A DNA stretch of 64,000 nt from Nonomuraea polychroma. GTDB lineage: Bacteria > Actinomycetota > Actinomycetes > Streptosporangiales > Streptosporangiaceae. Below, one piece after another: positions 8,321-16,600 of this stretch; the first letter of the stretch is position 1, and each line of letters begins with the position of its first letter. The stretch spans positions 10,133,501-10,197,500 of the forward strand of contig NZ_SAUN01000001.1 in the NCBI RefSeq assembly GCF_004011505.1, in the 5' to 3' direction. Both the position numbers and the translations under genes were made by a program. Below the pieces are notes generated by a model. That model was not told where the DNA came from and ran no database searches. It worked only from the letters and a program-made list of their open reading frames with translations.

Positions 8321-9280
8321 ATGGCCTATCCGTCGCCGATCTTCGTCGCTGGCACCGGTCGGTCGGGAACATCGCAGCTCGCGAACATTCTCGGCGAACA
8401 CCCGCAGATCCACAGGATTCCGATCGAGACCAGGTTCATTGTCGACCCGGGCGGCTTTAGGGACTTGGCGGATGCACTCACGATTCGATACGACCCTTAC
8501 GTCGGGGACGACGCCCTCCGCAGGCTGAGCGACATCCTTACGGTGCGACTGGTCGGCAGGAGAGACATCGATCGTGGTTATACCGTTCCTGAGGCCATCG
8601 GCGAGCGGCACTACTGGGACGCGGTGGGACGGCTGTGGTCGGAGCTCGTCGCGAGCACGTTCGACGAGGTCGTGCCTGCGGCGGGGTTCGGCCATGCCGA
8701 CTGGGCGGCCGGGCCGTTCGAGCATCAGAGTTACCGGCGGGCGATCCCTAGGTACTTCAGCGATCGGAGCGAACTGCTCGAAATTCTTCGTCGCGCAGTC
8801 GACACAATGTTCGGCGGGGCAGCTGCCGACGCGGAAAAGCCGACCTGGTGCGAGAAGACACCGTTCAACCTTCTGTGCATGGACTTCCTCTGGGAACTCG
8901 TCCCTGAGGCGACCATCGTCCACATCAAGCGCCACCCGGTCGCGGTGGTTGCGTCGCACGTCGACCAGCCATGGGCACCGTCCACGGTCGACGGCGCGCT
9001 CGCTTGGCTCAAGCCGGTCTATGACCGATGGCTCGCCTGGAAGGCGAACGCCGATCTCGACACCAAGCGATACGTTGAGGTCAGAGCCGAGGATCTCGCT
9101 GCGGACTGGCCGGCCCAGCGGAAGGCGCTCTTCGAGAGCGTTGGCGTTGACGACTTCGCGACCACGTCGACGTTCCGCGCACGCAGCCTCGACCACCGCA
9201 ACGACCAGTTCGACAGCGACACCCGCGCGCTGATCGAACGAGCACTCGCAGATGTCATCCCAACCATGGGATACGAGTAG
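8321..9280 (+). CDS. PAPS-dependent sulfotransferase family protein
   Basis: Sulfotransferase of 319 residues. The 5'-phosphosulfate-binding loop is AGTGRSGTSQL (residues 10-20) and the 3'-phosphate region is VHIKRHPVAVVASHV. The family moves sulfate from PAPS to hydroxyl or amino groups of small molecules, lipids or glycans. An in-frame GTG at 8306 exists, but ATG at 8321 directly precedes the conserved first strand and fits a leaderless promoter. Base composition is a little below the local average. Neighbours are an AraC remnant and an unrelated DUF6228 gene, so acceptor and pathway are unknown. Confidence 0.85.
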   Translation: MAYPSPIFVAGTGRSGTSQLANILGEHPQIHRIPIETRFIVDPGGFRDLADALTIRYDPYVGDDALRRLSDILTVRLVGRRDIDRGYTVPEAIGERHYWDAVGRLWSELVASTFDEVVPAAGFGHADWAAGPFEHQSYRRAIPRYFSDRSELLEILRRAVDTMFGGAAADAEKPTWCEKTPFNLLCMDFLWELVPEATIVHIKRHPVAVVASHVDQPWAPSTVDGALAWLKPVYDRWLAWKANADLDTKRYVEVRAEDLAADWPAQRKALFESVGVDDFATTSTFRARSLDHRNDQFDSDTRALIERALADVIPTMGYE

Positions 9281-9716
9281 CGGCCGAACAGAACGCGCGC
9301 TCGCGAGCGGCGCCGCCCTCGCTGCCCTTCCGACGCCCGCCATCGGCGCGTAGATGAGCGTCGAGGTGCCCCTAACACGCGGCTCCGTGGTCGTCGCTCC
9401 GCGTCATGTACCGCCGGGTGGGGGCCATGGGCCGAGGCCCGAGGCCGGGAACCTGATGAATAGAGGCTCTGTGGGGCACGCACATTCCCGGGTGTCTTCG
9501 CTCCCACGCGTCGGCCCCGAAGCAAGATTTTCCGCGCGGTACCGACGATGCACGATGGATCCGGGTCGCCCTGGCCCCCTTCCCCCTGCGGGGCGGGCCG
9601 ACAGCAGACGGGATGATCTCAGTGCAGGCGAACTGTGCGAAGGTGCACAACACTGTGATCTCGTGCAGGCACACGAACTGATCGCCTGTCGTGAAACCAG
9701 AGTCGGAGCAGTCATC
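9281..9716. other. 436-base stretch without supported gene
   Basis: Open frames here on both strands are short, have no ribosome sites and no recognisable families. The plus-strand frame that continues into the DUF6228 gene is low-complexity Arg/Pro/Gly-rich before 9717 and is judged non-coding. No tRNA, hairpin terminator or insertion-sequence end was recognised. Confidence 0.4.
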
Positions 9717-10160
9717 GTGGAGCGCTTGGCAGATGAACGTCCAACTCCGGAGGTCGAAATACCAGGCCCAGGAGTGACCTTCATCAGGCTCGCGCAGTGC
9801 GAGCGACCACACGACGACGCCTTGATGTTCTTCCTCGCTCAGGCTGCGTCACCTGGGCTTCGCGCCGAGGTCGCCGTGGAGACCATCATGGGAGACGGGC
9901 TCGCCGACTTCCTCGAGAACCTGGTAACCGACTTCAGAGGGTGGCGCGGAACACGGACATGGACGTCCCATAGAGCTGATCTTCGACTGGAAGCCATCCA
10001 CTCTGGCCACTGGGTCGATCTCAGCTGGACCCTCCGCTCTCCGAATCCGAGCGAAGATCGGGACGACATGTGGTCCGCCACAGTTCGCACCCCGATTCTC
10101 CCCGGAGAGGCCTTGACCAATCTCGCACGAGAGGTTCGCAGCTTCCTCTACGACGAGTGA
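9717..10160 (+). CDS. DUF6228 family protein
   Basis: Protein of 147 residues matching the small actinomycete DUF6228 family: a strand-rich first half, then GDGLADFLENLVTDFRGW followed by RGTRTW, a HVxLxWTLR-like segment (HWVDLSWTLR) and a C-terminal PGEALTNLAREVRSFL helix. Start is GTG at 9717 with GGAG eight bases upstream; it gives family length, whereas the long upstream extension is low complexity. Function is unknown. Members commonly occur as single accessory genes, sometimes near toxin-immunity or polymorphic loci, but nothing of that kind is seen here. Confidence 0.7.
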   Translation: MERLADERPTPEVEIPGPGVTFIRLAQCERPHDDALMFFLAQAASPGLRAEVAVETIMGDGLADFLENLVTDFRGWRGTRTWTSHRADLRLEAIHSGHWVDLSWTLRSPNPSEDRDDMWSATVRTPILPGEALTNLAREVRSFLYDE

Positions 10161-10588
10161 GCTGCGCATGCCGACGCCAAGCCCGTGGTCGTCGTGACAA
10201 GCCGTCGAAGGAACGCATCCACGAACGATCTAACGATCAATCTCCACATGAGTCACCGTCTAAGCGTGTGCCGTGTGAGCTCGACCTGATGGGCCTCGAT
10301 CAGCCGCGCTACGTGGTGGTCGTCAACGGCTGGCCCGAGGGCAGCCACCTGAACGAGGTGCTGGCCACACGTGGGAGCCGTGCGCGTCGGTCACTTCTAT
10401 ACGTAAGGGGGACGATTGCTGTTCGAAGAGATACCGAGTGAAGCGCACGGAACGCCCGTGAACGAAGTCGGGGCGAACCTGTATCGACCGAAGTTCGATG
10501 ACCGGCGGGTGTGCGCGTGCGCGTCGGCGCCTGCGAGGCCGTGCCGAGGATGATCGGCTCCCGCATCCGCCCGTCGTAGCCGCGCGTC
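10161..10588. other. 428-base stretch, no supported gene
   Basis: A plus-strand frame to about 10441 contains a short protein-like piece (GLDQPRYVVVVNGWPEGSHL) but lacks a ribosome site and a family match, so it is probably a fragment. The rest holds only short arginine-rich frames. The right end leads into the ArsR promoter/operator. Confidence 0.35.
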
Positions 10589-10638
10589 TTGACAGGCAGC
10601 CATCCAGCTGCCTAAATTAAAGGCAGCCGGAAGGCTGC
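10589..10638 (+). promoter_or_regulatory. promoter with two dyad operators of the ArsR-AHSA1 gene
   Basis: -35 TTGACA (10589-10594) and -10 TAAATT (10613-10618) are 18 bases apart. The spacer is itself an inverted repeat, GGCAGC-N6-GCTGCC (10595-10612). A second dyad, GCAGCC-GGAA-GGCTGC (10623-10638), overlaps the expected transcription start. Both carry the same GCAGC/GCTGC arms, so the ArsR-type product of the next gene very probably represses itself here. Confidence 0.8.
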
Positions 10639-10675
10639 ATATCGATAGGCGGCAACCTGGGTACGGGGGGCGGGC

Positions 10676-11470
10676 ATGGACGAGGTGTTCAAGGCGCTGG
10701 CCGATGCGAGCCGGCGCGCGCTGCTCGACTCGCTCAACGCCCGCAACGGGCAGACGCTGCGCGAGCTGTGCGCCGGACTCGACATGGCGAGGCAGTCCGT
10801 CAGCAAGCACCTCGCGGTGTTGGAGGAGGCCGGGCTTGTCGCCACCGTGCGGCGGGGCCGGGAGAAGCTGCACTACCTCAACGCCGCACCCGTGCACGAG
10901 ATCGCCGACCGGTGGATCAGCCGCTACGACCGGGCCAGGGTCCAAGCCCTGGCGGACCTGAAACTCGCCCTGGAGGAGACCTCAATGGATGCGCCGACCT
11001 TCGTCTACACCACCTACATCCGCACCACCCCGCAGAAGCTCTGGCAGGCGCTGACCGAGCCCGCCTTCACCCGCCGTTACTGGGCCACGGAGTTCACTAC
11101 GGACTGGTCCGTCGGCTCGCCGATGACCTGGGACAACCACGGCGTGCTGATCAGCGACCCGGAGCAGGTCGTGCTGGAGTCCGAACCCTGCAGTCGGCTC
11201 TCCTACACCTGGCACGCCATCACCCCGGAGCTCGCCAAGCGCTTCGGCTGGGACGAGGAGTTGCTCGCCCGGCTGTCCGGCGAGGCCCGCTCGAAGGTCA
11301 CCTTCACGATTGAGGAGGCCGCCGCGCAGGTCGTGAAGCTCACCGTCGTGCACGACGGCTTCGAGCCCGGATCGAGCATGGCCGAGATGGTCAGCCACGG
11401 CTGGCCGAACGTGGTGGCGAGCCTGAAGTCGCTGCTGGAGACCGGCGAACCGCTGCCGGACGATGCGTGA
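10676..11470 (+). CDS. ArsR-type HTH / AHSA1 (SRPBCC) fusion regulator
   Basis: Fusion protein of 264 residues. Residues 1 to about 90 are an ArsR winged helix (MDEVFKALADASRRALLDSL, recognition helix ARQSVSKHLAVLEEAGLV). Residues about 105-255 are an AHSA1-type START-like pocket domain (FTRRYWATEFTTDWSVGSPM and a final MVSHGWPNVVASLKSLLETG). No metal-binding cysteine motif of arsenic sensors is present, so the ligand is likely hydrophobic and bound by the SRPBCC cavity. In relatives the two domains are often separate adjacent genes. Autoregulation is strongly suggested by the two dyads in its promoter. Confidence 0.92.
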   Translation: MDEVFKALADASRRALLDSLNARNGQTLRELCAGLDMARQSVSKHLAVLEEAGLVATVRRGREKLHYLNAAPVHEIADRWISRYDRARVQALADLKLALEETSMDAPTFVYTTYIRTTPQKLWQALTEPAFTRRYWATEFTTDWSVGSPMTWDNHGVLISDPEQVVLESEPCSRLSYTWHAITPELAKRFGWDEELLARLSGEARSKVTFTIEEAAAQVVKLTVVHDGFEPGSSMAEMVSHGWPNVVASLKSLLETGEPLPDDA

Positions 11471-11522
11471 CCTCCCCGATCGGGGCTCGACGGCGTCGCG
11501 AGGTGCCGCCGGGCCGGCCGGC

Positions 11523-11666
11523 CTAAGCGACCGCCCAGAGGAAGGCGAGCGGCCCGGAGAGCCCCGCGGTCGCGCCGAGCGCCATCCAGAAGCCGCCGTG
11601 CCTGCGGTAGGCGCGCACGGAGTTGCGCCGGTGCGTCTCATCGAGGCCGCGCGCCATCCGGGCCAT
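11523..11666 (-). CDS. small single-helix membrane protein or gene tail
   Basis: Minus-strand frame of 47 codons with a basic N-terminal half (MARMARGLDETHRRNSVRAY) and a C-terminal hydrophobic helix (GGFWMALGATAGLSGPLAFL) ending WAVA. The composition is convincingly protein-like and GC-rich in third positions. No good ribosome site precedes the ATG at 11666, so it may be the surviving tail of a DoxX-like or DUF membrane protein that lost its 5' part. It converges with the ArsR fusion gene. Nothing else is seen between 11471 and 11775. Confidence 0.4.
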   Translation of the reverse strand: MARMARGLDETHRRNSVRAYRRHGGFWMALGATAGLSGPLAFLWAVA

Positions 11667-11775
11667 ATGAGTTAGAGGTTCTTTTAAGAGGGGTGACGAG
11701 GGGTCAGGCTGCCCAGGCTGACAGCGCTATCGCTGATGTCTTCTTCTCCGGAGAAATTTGACCGTGACGTTGCGT

Positions 11776-12201
11776 CTACTCGGGGAAATGCTCATTCGTA
11801 ATGGATTTCGCCTCGTCACCGTCCAGCCACTCCATGTGCAGGCGCCCCCCGCGGCAATCGCAGTATCCACTCTCAAGCTCGGCCAGCTCCTGATCGAGCT
11901 CTTCGGGACTCATGGCGAAGCTGATCGTGTCCTCGTACTCCCATGAGCCGTCCTCCTTCCGGGTGACCATGTGCCAGTGGGGCAGTTCGCGGCCGTTGAC
12001 CATGCGGCGCCTCCAGAAGGGTCCCTTCACTTCCCACCACCTCTCAACCGTGATGCGAAGGAAGCCCACCGGCTCGCCATCCTTGGAGAGATGGGCGACT
12101 CGACCGCGGTACGCATCAAGTCGACGATCCAACGGGTTCTCGTCGCCTTCGATCTTCATGGTCAGCTCACCAGCATCCGCTCCATGCCCCGAGAAGGTCA
12201 T
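11776..12201 (-). CDS. hypothetical protein
   Basis: Soluble acidic protein of up to 141 residues, rich in charged residues, with a WW-K-x-PFWRRR segment and a C-terminal DCRGGRLHMEWLDGDEAK. No family is recognised. ATG at 12201 has a weak ribosome site and an internal ATG at 12159 is an alternative. A better start signal (AGGGAAGGA then ATG at 12285) lies upstream in the same frame but is cut off by a TGA at 12235-12237, so the present gene may be a 5'-truncated or nonsense-interrupted version. It follows the gene at 12307 on the same strand. Confidence 0.6.
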   Translation of the reverse strand: MTFSGHGADAGELTMKIEGDENPLDRRLDAYRGRVAHLSKDGEPVGFLRITVERWWEVKGPFWRRRMVNGRELPHWHMVTRKEDGSWEYEDTISFAMSPEELDQELAELESGYCDCRGGRLHMEWLDGDEAKSITNEHFPE

Positions 12202-12306
12202 CGCGGTCTCAGTCTTGCGCTTGTCAACCCCAACTCAGGCCATCAAGCCATTATCGCTGGTCACAAGTCGATCGCTGTCACTCATGGGATCCTTCCCTCA
12301 CATCCG

Positions 12307-12711
12307 TCAAGCGGCGTCGAGGGCCTCAGTGATCTTGCGTGCCATCTCAGTCATGGTGGGGCTGGGCTCGCCCTTCTGGATCCGGGCGGCTGCCTCGATG
12401 GCGACGAGGACAGTGCGGCGGAAGTTGTCGGCCTCTGCCGGATCCTGCTGCTTGAGCAGCCTCATGGATGCCGTCAGGGCCGGCAGCACCTGGTCGGCGA
12501 GTTCGGCTACGGACTTGCCGTACTTGACGCCCTTGGGCGGCTTGGCGAGCACGTGCCCGGCCAGGCCGGTCGCGGAGGTCAGAGCGATGGAGCCTTCGGT
12601 GGCGGCCTTGTGGGGCGAGCCGGCGGCACCGGCGGCGGCCATCAGCGAGACGGCGCCCCACGCGGCGGTCCGCAGGGTGAGCGTGTCCTGGTCGGCAAGG
12701 GTGATGGACAT
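12307..12711 (-). CDS. conserved actinomycete hypothetical protein
   Basis: Protein of 134 residues, mostly helical and alanine-rich, beginning MSITLADQDTLTLRTAAWGA. It resembles a widespread unnamed actinomycete family with the same opening (TLTDQDK-x-TLRTAAFGAV) and a later VLPALRxSxxLLK and FRxTVLxAxxAA segment. No catalytic motif, signal peptide or transmembrane helix is evident. A ribosome site (AAGGAGC) precedes the ATG. It is upstream of and co-directional with the gene at 11776. Function unknown. Confidence 0.75.
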   Translation of the reverse strand: MSITLADQDTLTLRTAAWGAVSLMAAAGAAGSPHKAATEGSIALTSATGLAGHVLAKPPKGVKYGKSVAELADQVLPALTASMRLLKQQDPAEADNFRRTVLVAIEAAARIQKGEPSPTMTEMARKITEALDAA

Positions 12712-12922
12712 GGTGGTGTGCTCCTTAAATCTGTGACGGAATTCAAATTGAGCGGACTGATGCCGAATGCGGTCCTGTTGGCGCCCTCGGTATCTCGATT
12801 GCTCAGGTAGGGCCGCCCGAGGGATCGCACCCTCGGGCGGTTCGGCCGCCAGGGCTGCCCGTCGGGGTCATGGGTTGAGGGCGGGCGTACCGGGCGCGGG
12901 CGTACCGGGCGCGGGCTCAGAG

Positions 12923-14155
12923 TCAGTCGTCGATGGCCTGGTAGAGCGTGCTCCAGAAGTCGTGGATGAGCCGCGTCGAGTCCGGGGTGGACGCCCCGAC
13001 CTGGGTGAGCAGGATTCCGGTGAGCTGGTTGGCCGGGTCGGCGTAGGTCGCGGTGCCGCTTCCGCCGTCCCAGCCGAACTGGCCGATGGGCGCGTAGTCG
13101 CCGCGGTAGGTGCGCACGGCCATCCCGAAGCCCCAGCCGCCGTGCTGGCCTTGGCCGTGCGAGATATGGACGTTGTTGGTGGCCATGGCGTTGCGGGCGG
13201 CGTTCTGTTCGGGCGTGAGGCGGTTGGTGGTCATCAACTCGACGGCGGGCCGGGACAGGATCCGCTGGTTGCCGTGCATCCCGTGATTCAGCAGCATCCG
13301 GAAGTAGGCGTGGTAGTCGTCGGCGGTGGAGACCAGCCCACCGCCGCCGCCCGGGAACGCCGGAGGCTGGCTCCAGCGTCCCCCCTTGGCTTCGTCCCAC
13401 ACGAGGAACTGTCCGGTCTGAGGGTCGGGGGCGTAGAGGGTCGGCAGCCGGTCGATCTTGTCGGCGGGCACGTGGAAACCGGTGTCCTTCATGCCCAGGG
13501 GGTCGAAGATGCGTTCGCGCAGGAACGTCTCAAACGACTGGCCCGTGACCCTGGCGACGAGCACGCCGAGCAGATCGTTGCTGATGTGGTACTGCCAGCG
13601 CTCTCCGGGCTGGTGCATCAGCGGAAGCATGCCAAGGCGGCGCATCCACTCATCCGGCCCGGGCATCGGCACCGGCAGATTGGGCGTGAGCCCCTGCTCG
13701 AAGACCGCGTTCATGATCGGAGTGCCCAGCGACGTCAGATCCATGCCGAGCCCGAACGTGGAGGTCAGCACGTCCCGTACGGTGATCGGTCGCCGCGCCG
13801 GCACGGTGTCGTCCAGCGGGCCGTCGATCCGCTTCAGCACCCGCCGGTCGGCGAGTTCGGGCAGCCACGGCTCTACCAGGTCATCCAGTCGCAGCCTGCA
13901 CTCGTCGAGCAGGACCATCGCCGCCGCGATCGCAACCGGCTTGGACGTCGAGGCCATCCGGAAGATCGTGTCCCGGCGCATCGGCGCGCCACCGTCATGG
14001 CGCATCGTCCCGATCGCTTCGACGTGCGTCGCACCGCCCCGGCTGACCAGGGCGACGAGCCCAGGAATCTTGCCGGACTCGACATGCCGTGCCAGCACCT
14101 CGCGCAATCTGCGCAGCCCTGCTTCGGAGAAGCCGCCATTGCCTTGTTCCATCAT
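12923..14155 (-). CDS. serine hydrolase, beta-lactamase class C / penicillin-binding-protein-like
   Basis: Protein of 410 residues in the beta-lactamase-related (Pfam Beta-lactamase) family. The SxxK nucleophile is in MASTSKP, the second motif region is WQYHISNDLLG, and the third Gly-rich strand is FGWDGGSGT, replacing KTG. The family includes esterases, D-aminopeptidases and transesterases as well as DD-peptidases; no signal peptide is seen, so an intracellular esterase is more likely than a resistance enzyme. ATG at 14155 follows AAGGAG at 5 bases spacing and is preferred to the start 57 codons upstream, which would add unrelated sequence. Confidence 0.88.
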   Translation of the reverse strand: MMEQGNGGFSEAGLRRLREVLARHVESGKIPGLVALVSRGGATHVEAIGTMRHDGGAPMRRDTIFRMASTSKPVAIAAAMVLLDECRLRLDDLVEPWLPELADRRVLKRIDGPLDDTVPARRPITVRDVLTSTFGLGMDLTSLGTPIMNAVFEQGLTPNLPVPMPGPDEWMRRLGMLPLMHQPGERWQYHISNDLLGVLVARVTGQSFETFLRERIFDPLGMKDTGFHVPADKIDRLPTLYAPDPQTGQFLVWDEAKGGRWSQPPAFPGGGGGLVSTADDYHAYFRMLLNHGMHGNQRILSRPAVELMTTNRLTPEQNAARNAMATNNVHISHGQGQHGGWGFGMAVRTYRGDYAPIGQFGWDGGSGTATYADPANQLTGILLTQVGASTPDSTRLIHDFWSTLYQAIDD

Positions 14156-14399
14156 GAATCTCCTTGCATACAGTTTCGATCCTGCGAGACCCGCCGCAGG
14201 CGTGGCGCTCATAGCTTCGATGAGCGACGCACGGGGATCGGGGGTGAGCCCGGCGTGGTCACGGCATTCACCGTCGCCGACCGCTCTGATGCCGGGCTGT
14301 TGCCGTGCTGACGCGGCCGCTGACACGGCAGCGCATGGTCGGCGGTGATGTCAGTGACGGTGAACGACGCGACCAGGTCGGCCAGTCCGGAGTCACCCC

Positions 14400-14519
14400 G
14401 TGATCGGGCAGGGCCGACTCCCGATCGTGGGCGCCTACAAGGACCACGACCTGTACAGCGGCCAGGCGTTGGAAGCCTTCACCGAGGACGGCGAGTACGC
14501 AGCTATTTGGGTCAAGTAG
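14400..14519 (+). pseudogene. unrecognised C-terminal gene fragment
   Basis: A 39-codon frame reads GRLPIVGAYKDHDLYSGQAL then EAFTEDGEYAAIWVK and stops at 14517-14519. It looks like the tail of a real protein (balanced composition, no low complexity) but has no family match known to me and no ribosome site. It lies directly before the SARP remnant and is probably part of the same decayed patch. Confidence 0.3.
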
Positions 14520-14524
14520 AACCT

Positions 14525-15135
14525 TTCCGGCATTTTGGGCCAGTGCGAGTTGAGGTTCCCGGCCCCGTCAAGGCGTATCTGGACAGCGGCGAGCCCGTGG
14601 AGATCAGCGGAGTACGGCTCCGCATGCTGCTGTCTCGGCTCGTGCTCTAGGCCGGCCGACCCGTCTCCGCCGAGACGCTGATCGACGACCTGTGGGGCGC
14701 GGAGGCGCCCGCGGGAGCCTCCGCCGCCCTGCATGGCCTCGTCGCACGGCTGCGCAAAGGTCCTGAGTGGAGCCGCGCCCCTGGAGGTGGTCGCCGGTGG
14801 CTACCGGCTGCCCGTGCGAGCTCAGGACGTCGACGCCTACGAGTTCGAGGAGCTGGTCGCCCGGGGACGGCGCGAGCTGGTCGCGGGCACGCACAAGGAG
14901 GCCGCGGCCACGCTCGGCGCGGCCCTGGGCCTGTGGCAGGGCGCCGCCCTGGCCGACGTGCAGGAGGCGCCCTTCGCCGACCCGGTCGCCACGAAGCTGC
15001 ACAACCTCCGCCACGCGGCCGCTGAGGACCGCATCGACGCCGAACTTCACCTGGGCAGGCATGCCGAGGTCCTGGCCGACCTGGAGTCGCTGGCCGGGGG
15101 CCACCCGCTGAGCGAGCGTCTGGCCGGGCTGCGGA
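14525..15135 (+). pseudogene. AfsR/SARP-type regulator remnant (wHTH plus BTAD)
   Basis: Pieces of a BTAD-containing activator in correct order: a winged-helix start (FRHFGPV, SGVRLRMLLSRLVL, AETLIDDLWG, LHGLVARLRK) and then the BTAD part (VVAGGYRLPVRAQDVDAYEF, AAATLGAALGLWQGAALADV, AELHLGRHAEVLADLESLAG). A TAG at 14648-14650 interrupts the first part where the family has Glu, and the second part continues in a different frame from about 14760, so there is at least one nonsense change and one frameshift. The gene stops abruptly at about 15135, where an antisense ABC ATPase fragment begins. Confidence 0.75.
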
Positions 15136-15330
15136 CCACCCCTCCACAGCTCGTTGCGGGTGTGCGGGTCCAGGCCGGTGGCCGGCTCGTCCAGGAAGAG
15201 GATCCGCGGCCGGCCGACAAGGCTGGCGGCCAGATCCAGGCGGCGGCGCATGCCGCCGGAGAAGGTAGCGATCGGCCGGCCGGCGGCCGCGGTGAGCTCG
15301 AAACGCCATCGCATGGCGCCTTGTTGGGCA
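15136..15330 (-). pseudogene. DrrA-type ABC transporter ATP-binding protein fragment
   Basis: On the minus strand the sequence encodes the ABC signature and Walker B region of a drug-export ATPase: FSGGMRRRLDLAASLVGRP, then RILFLDEPATGLDPHTRNEL. The Walker A half and the C-terminal half are missing. It is fused tail-to-tail with the broken SARP remnant, so a rearrangement joined the two. Not functional. Confidence 0.8.
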
Positions 15331-15462
15331 GTGATCACGAAACCGCCCCGACGGCCGCTCCGCCACGGGCCGCGCAAGCGACTCACCAGGGACCCGGACA
15401 CCATCCACCGTCTCACCTGGAACTCAACGGCGACGGAACTGCGGCCACGCCATGATGTCCCG

Positions 15463-16158
15463 ATGCACAAGGCGACCGCTTACCATGACGCACTCGGCGA
15501 TCACTTCGCTAAACATGCAGAGACGAGCCCCTACAACGCCTACACCGACAGACCCGCAATGCTTCAACTCGCGGGCGATGTCTCTGGGGCCAGAATCCTG
15601 GATGTCGGCTGTGGAGCAGGCCACTACGCGGCCGAGCTCTTGGCCCGCGGTGCCCAGGTGGTCGGAATTGAAGGCAGCGCCACACTACTGCGCCACGCGC
15701 GAGCACGCGTGAACGGCCATGCAGAATTACTTCTCCATGATCTCGAAGAGCCACTCCGTTTCGCCGCGGACGCATCCTTCGACGGGGTCGTCTGCGCCCT
15801 CGTATACGAGCACGTCAGGAACCGTGTGCAACTGCTGGGTGAACTACGCCGCGTTTTGCGGCCAGGTGGATGGCTCCTGGTATCGACCACCCATCCCACA
15901 GCCGATTGGCGCCACTTCGGAGGCTCGTACTTCAGCCACGACTGGAGAGACCTTCCTCTCGGAGACAGCAAGCTCTCGATCCACTACCAACGCATGTCAT
16001 TGGAGACCTTCCTGGGCGAGCTATTGGCCGCAGGGTTCGTGCTGGAGCAGCTGATCGAACCGCGCCCCACGGATGACCTCCGAGAGATCGACGAAGCCGC
16101 CTACAACAAGCTTCACCACGCGCCATCTTTCCTCGCGGTAAAACTGGAACGCCCTTGA
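15463..16158 (+). CDS. class I SAM-dependent methyltransferase
   Basis: Methyltransferase of 231 residues in the UbiE/Methyltransf_11 group. Motif I is ILDVGCGAGHY, a VVGIEGS acidic strand follows, then FDGVVCALVYEHV and the LRPGGWLLVSTTHP post-motif region. A C-terminal part with HYQRMSLETFLGELLAAGF is typical of small-molecule O/N-methyltransferases. ATG at 15463 gives family length; the longer open frame upstream is antisense to the ABC fragment. Neighbouring genes give no pathway, so the acceptor is unknown. Confidence 0.88.
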   Translation: MHKATAYHDALGDHFAKHAETSPYNAYTDRPAMLQLAGDVSGARILDVGCGAGHYAAELLARGAQVVGIEGSATLLRHARARVNGHAELLLHDLEEPLRFAADASFDGVVCALVYEHVRNRVQLLGELRRVLRPGGWLLVSTTHPTADWRHFGGSYFSHDWRDLPLGDSKLSIHYQRMSLETFLGELLAAGFVLEQLIEPRPTDDLREIDEAAYNKLHHAPSFLAVKLERP

Positions 16159-16170
16159 TCGCTATCTACG

Positions 16171-16220
16171 ACTCCGTCCCACTTCATAGAAACAGACTCC
16201 ATCCCGCCTCATAGAAACAA
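16171..16220 (+). repeat. 25-base tandem duplication
   Basis: Two adjacent 25-base units, starting at 16171 and 16196, share ACTCC-R-TCCC-R-C-Y-TCATAGAAACA and differ at four positions, including the last base. They lie just after the methyltransferase stop. No dyad is present in the unit, so this is a short direct duplication rather than a terminator. Confidence 0.75.
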
Positions 16221-16600
16221 TCGCCTCCGGCAGGGCAGTTCGGCTCTGGGGCGCCACACTGACCGAACGCTCCGGCCGAGTTGCCCTGCCGCCGCACAGA
16301 TGCAGCCCTTACGGCCGGTCACGGTGTGGCCGGCCACCGTACTTACTTGGGGGATCGACAATCCAGGGTTCGATGAAGGCTTCCTGGACAGCGGTTTCTA
16401 CAGCTTCCGGGCAGTAGTTGCCACAAACCCAGGCAACCGCATCGCTAGCGGCATGGCCGGTGAGGATGGCGAGGACGGCGAACGCCGGGGCGTCAGCGAC
16501 CGCCGAAGCCGGGCCAGTCGAGGTGATCGTGGACCCACGACGGCCCGCCAACGGTAGTCGAGGTAGAGCCCATAGTCGGGTTGCCGGTCACGCCCGTCCA
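16221..16600. other. 380-base stretch, no firm gene
   Basis: A minus-strand frame (16309-16551) contains a protein-like run (WVCGNYCPEAVETAVQEAFI) but no ribosome site or recognised family. Competing frames on the other strand are equally long. It may hold a decayed small gene; nothing more can be supported. Confidence 0.3.

Noticed and set aside
12767..14311. 514-codon plus-strand ORF opposite the serine hydrolase
   Set aside because: The minus strand carries intact beta-lactamase-family motifs; the plus frame has none.
16309..16551. Possible 80-residue gene on the minus strand
   Set aside because: Partly protein-like but no ribosome site, no family and equally long competing frames.
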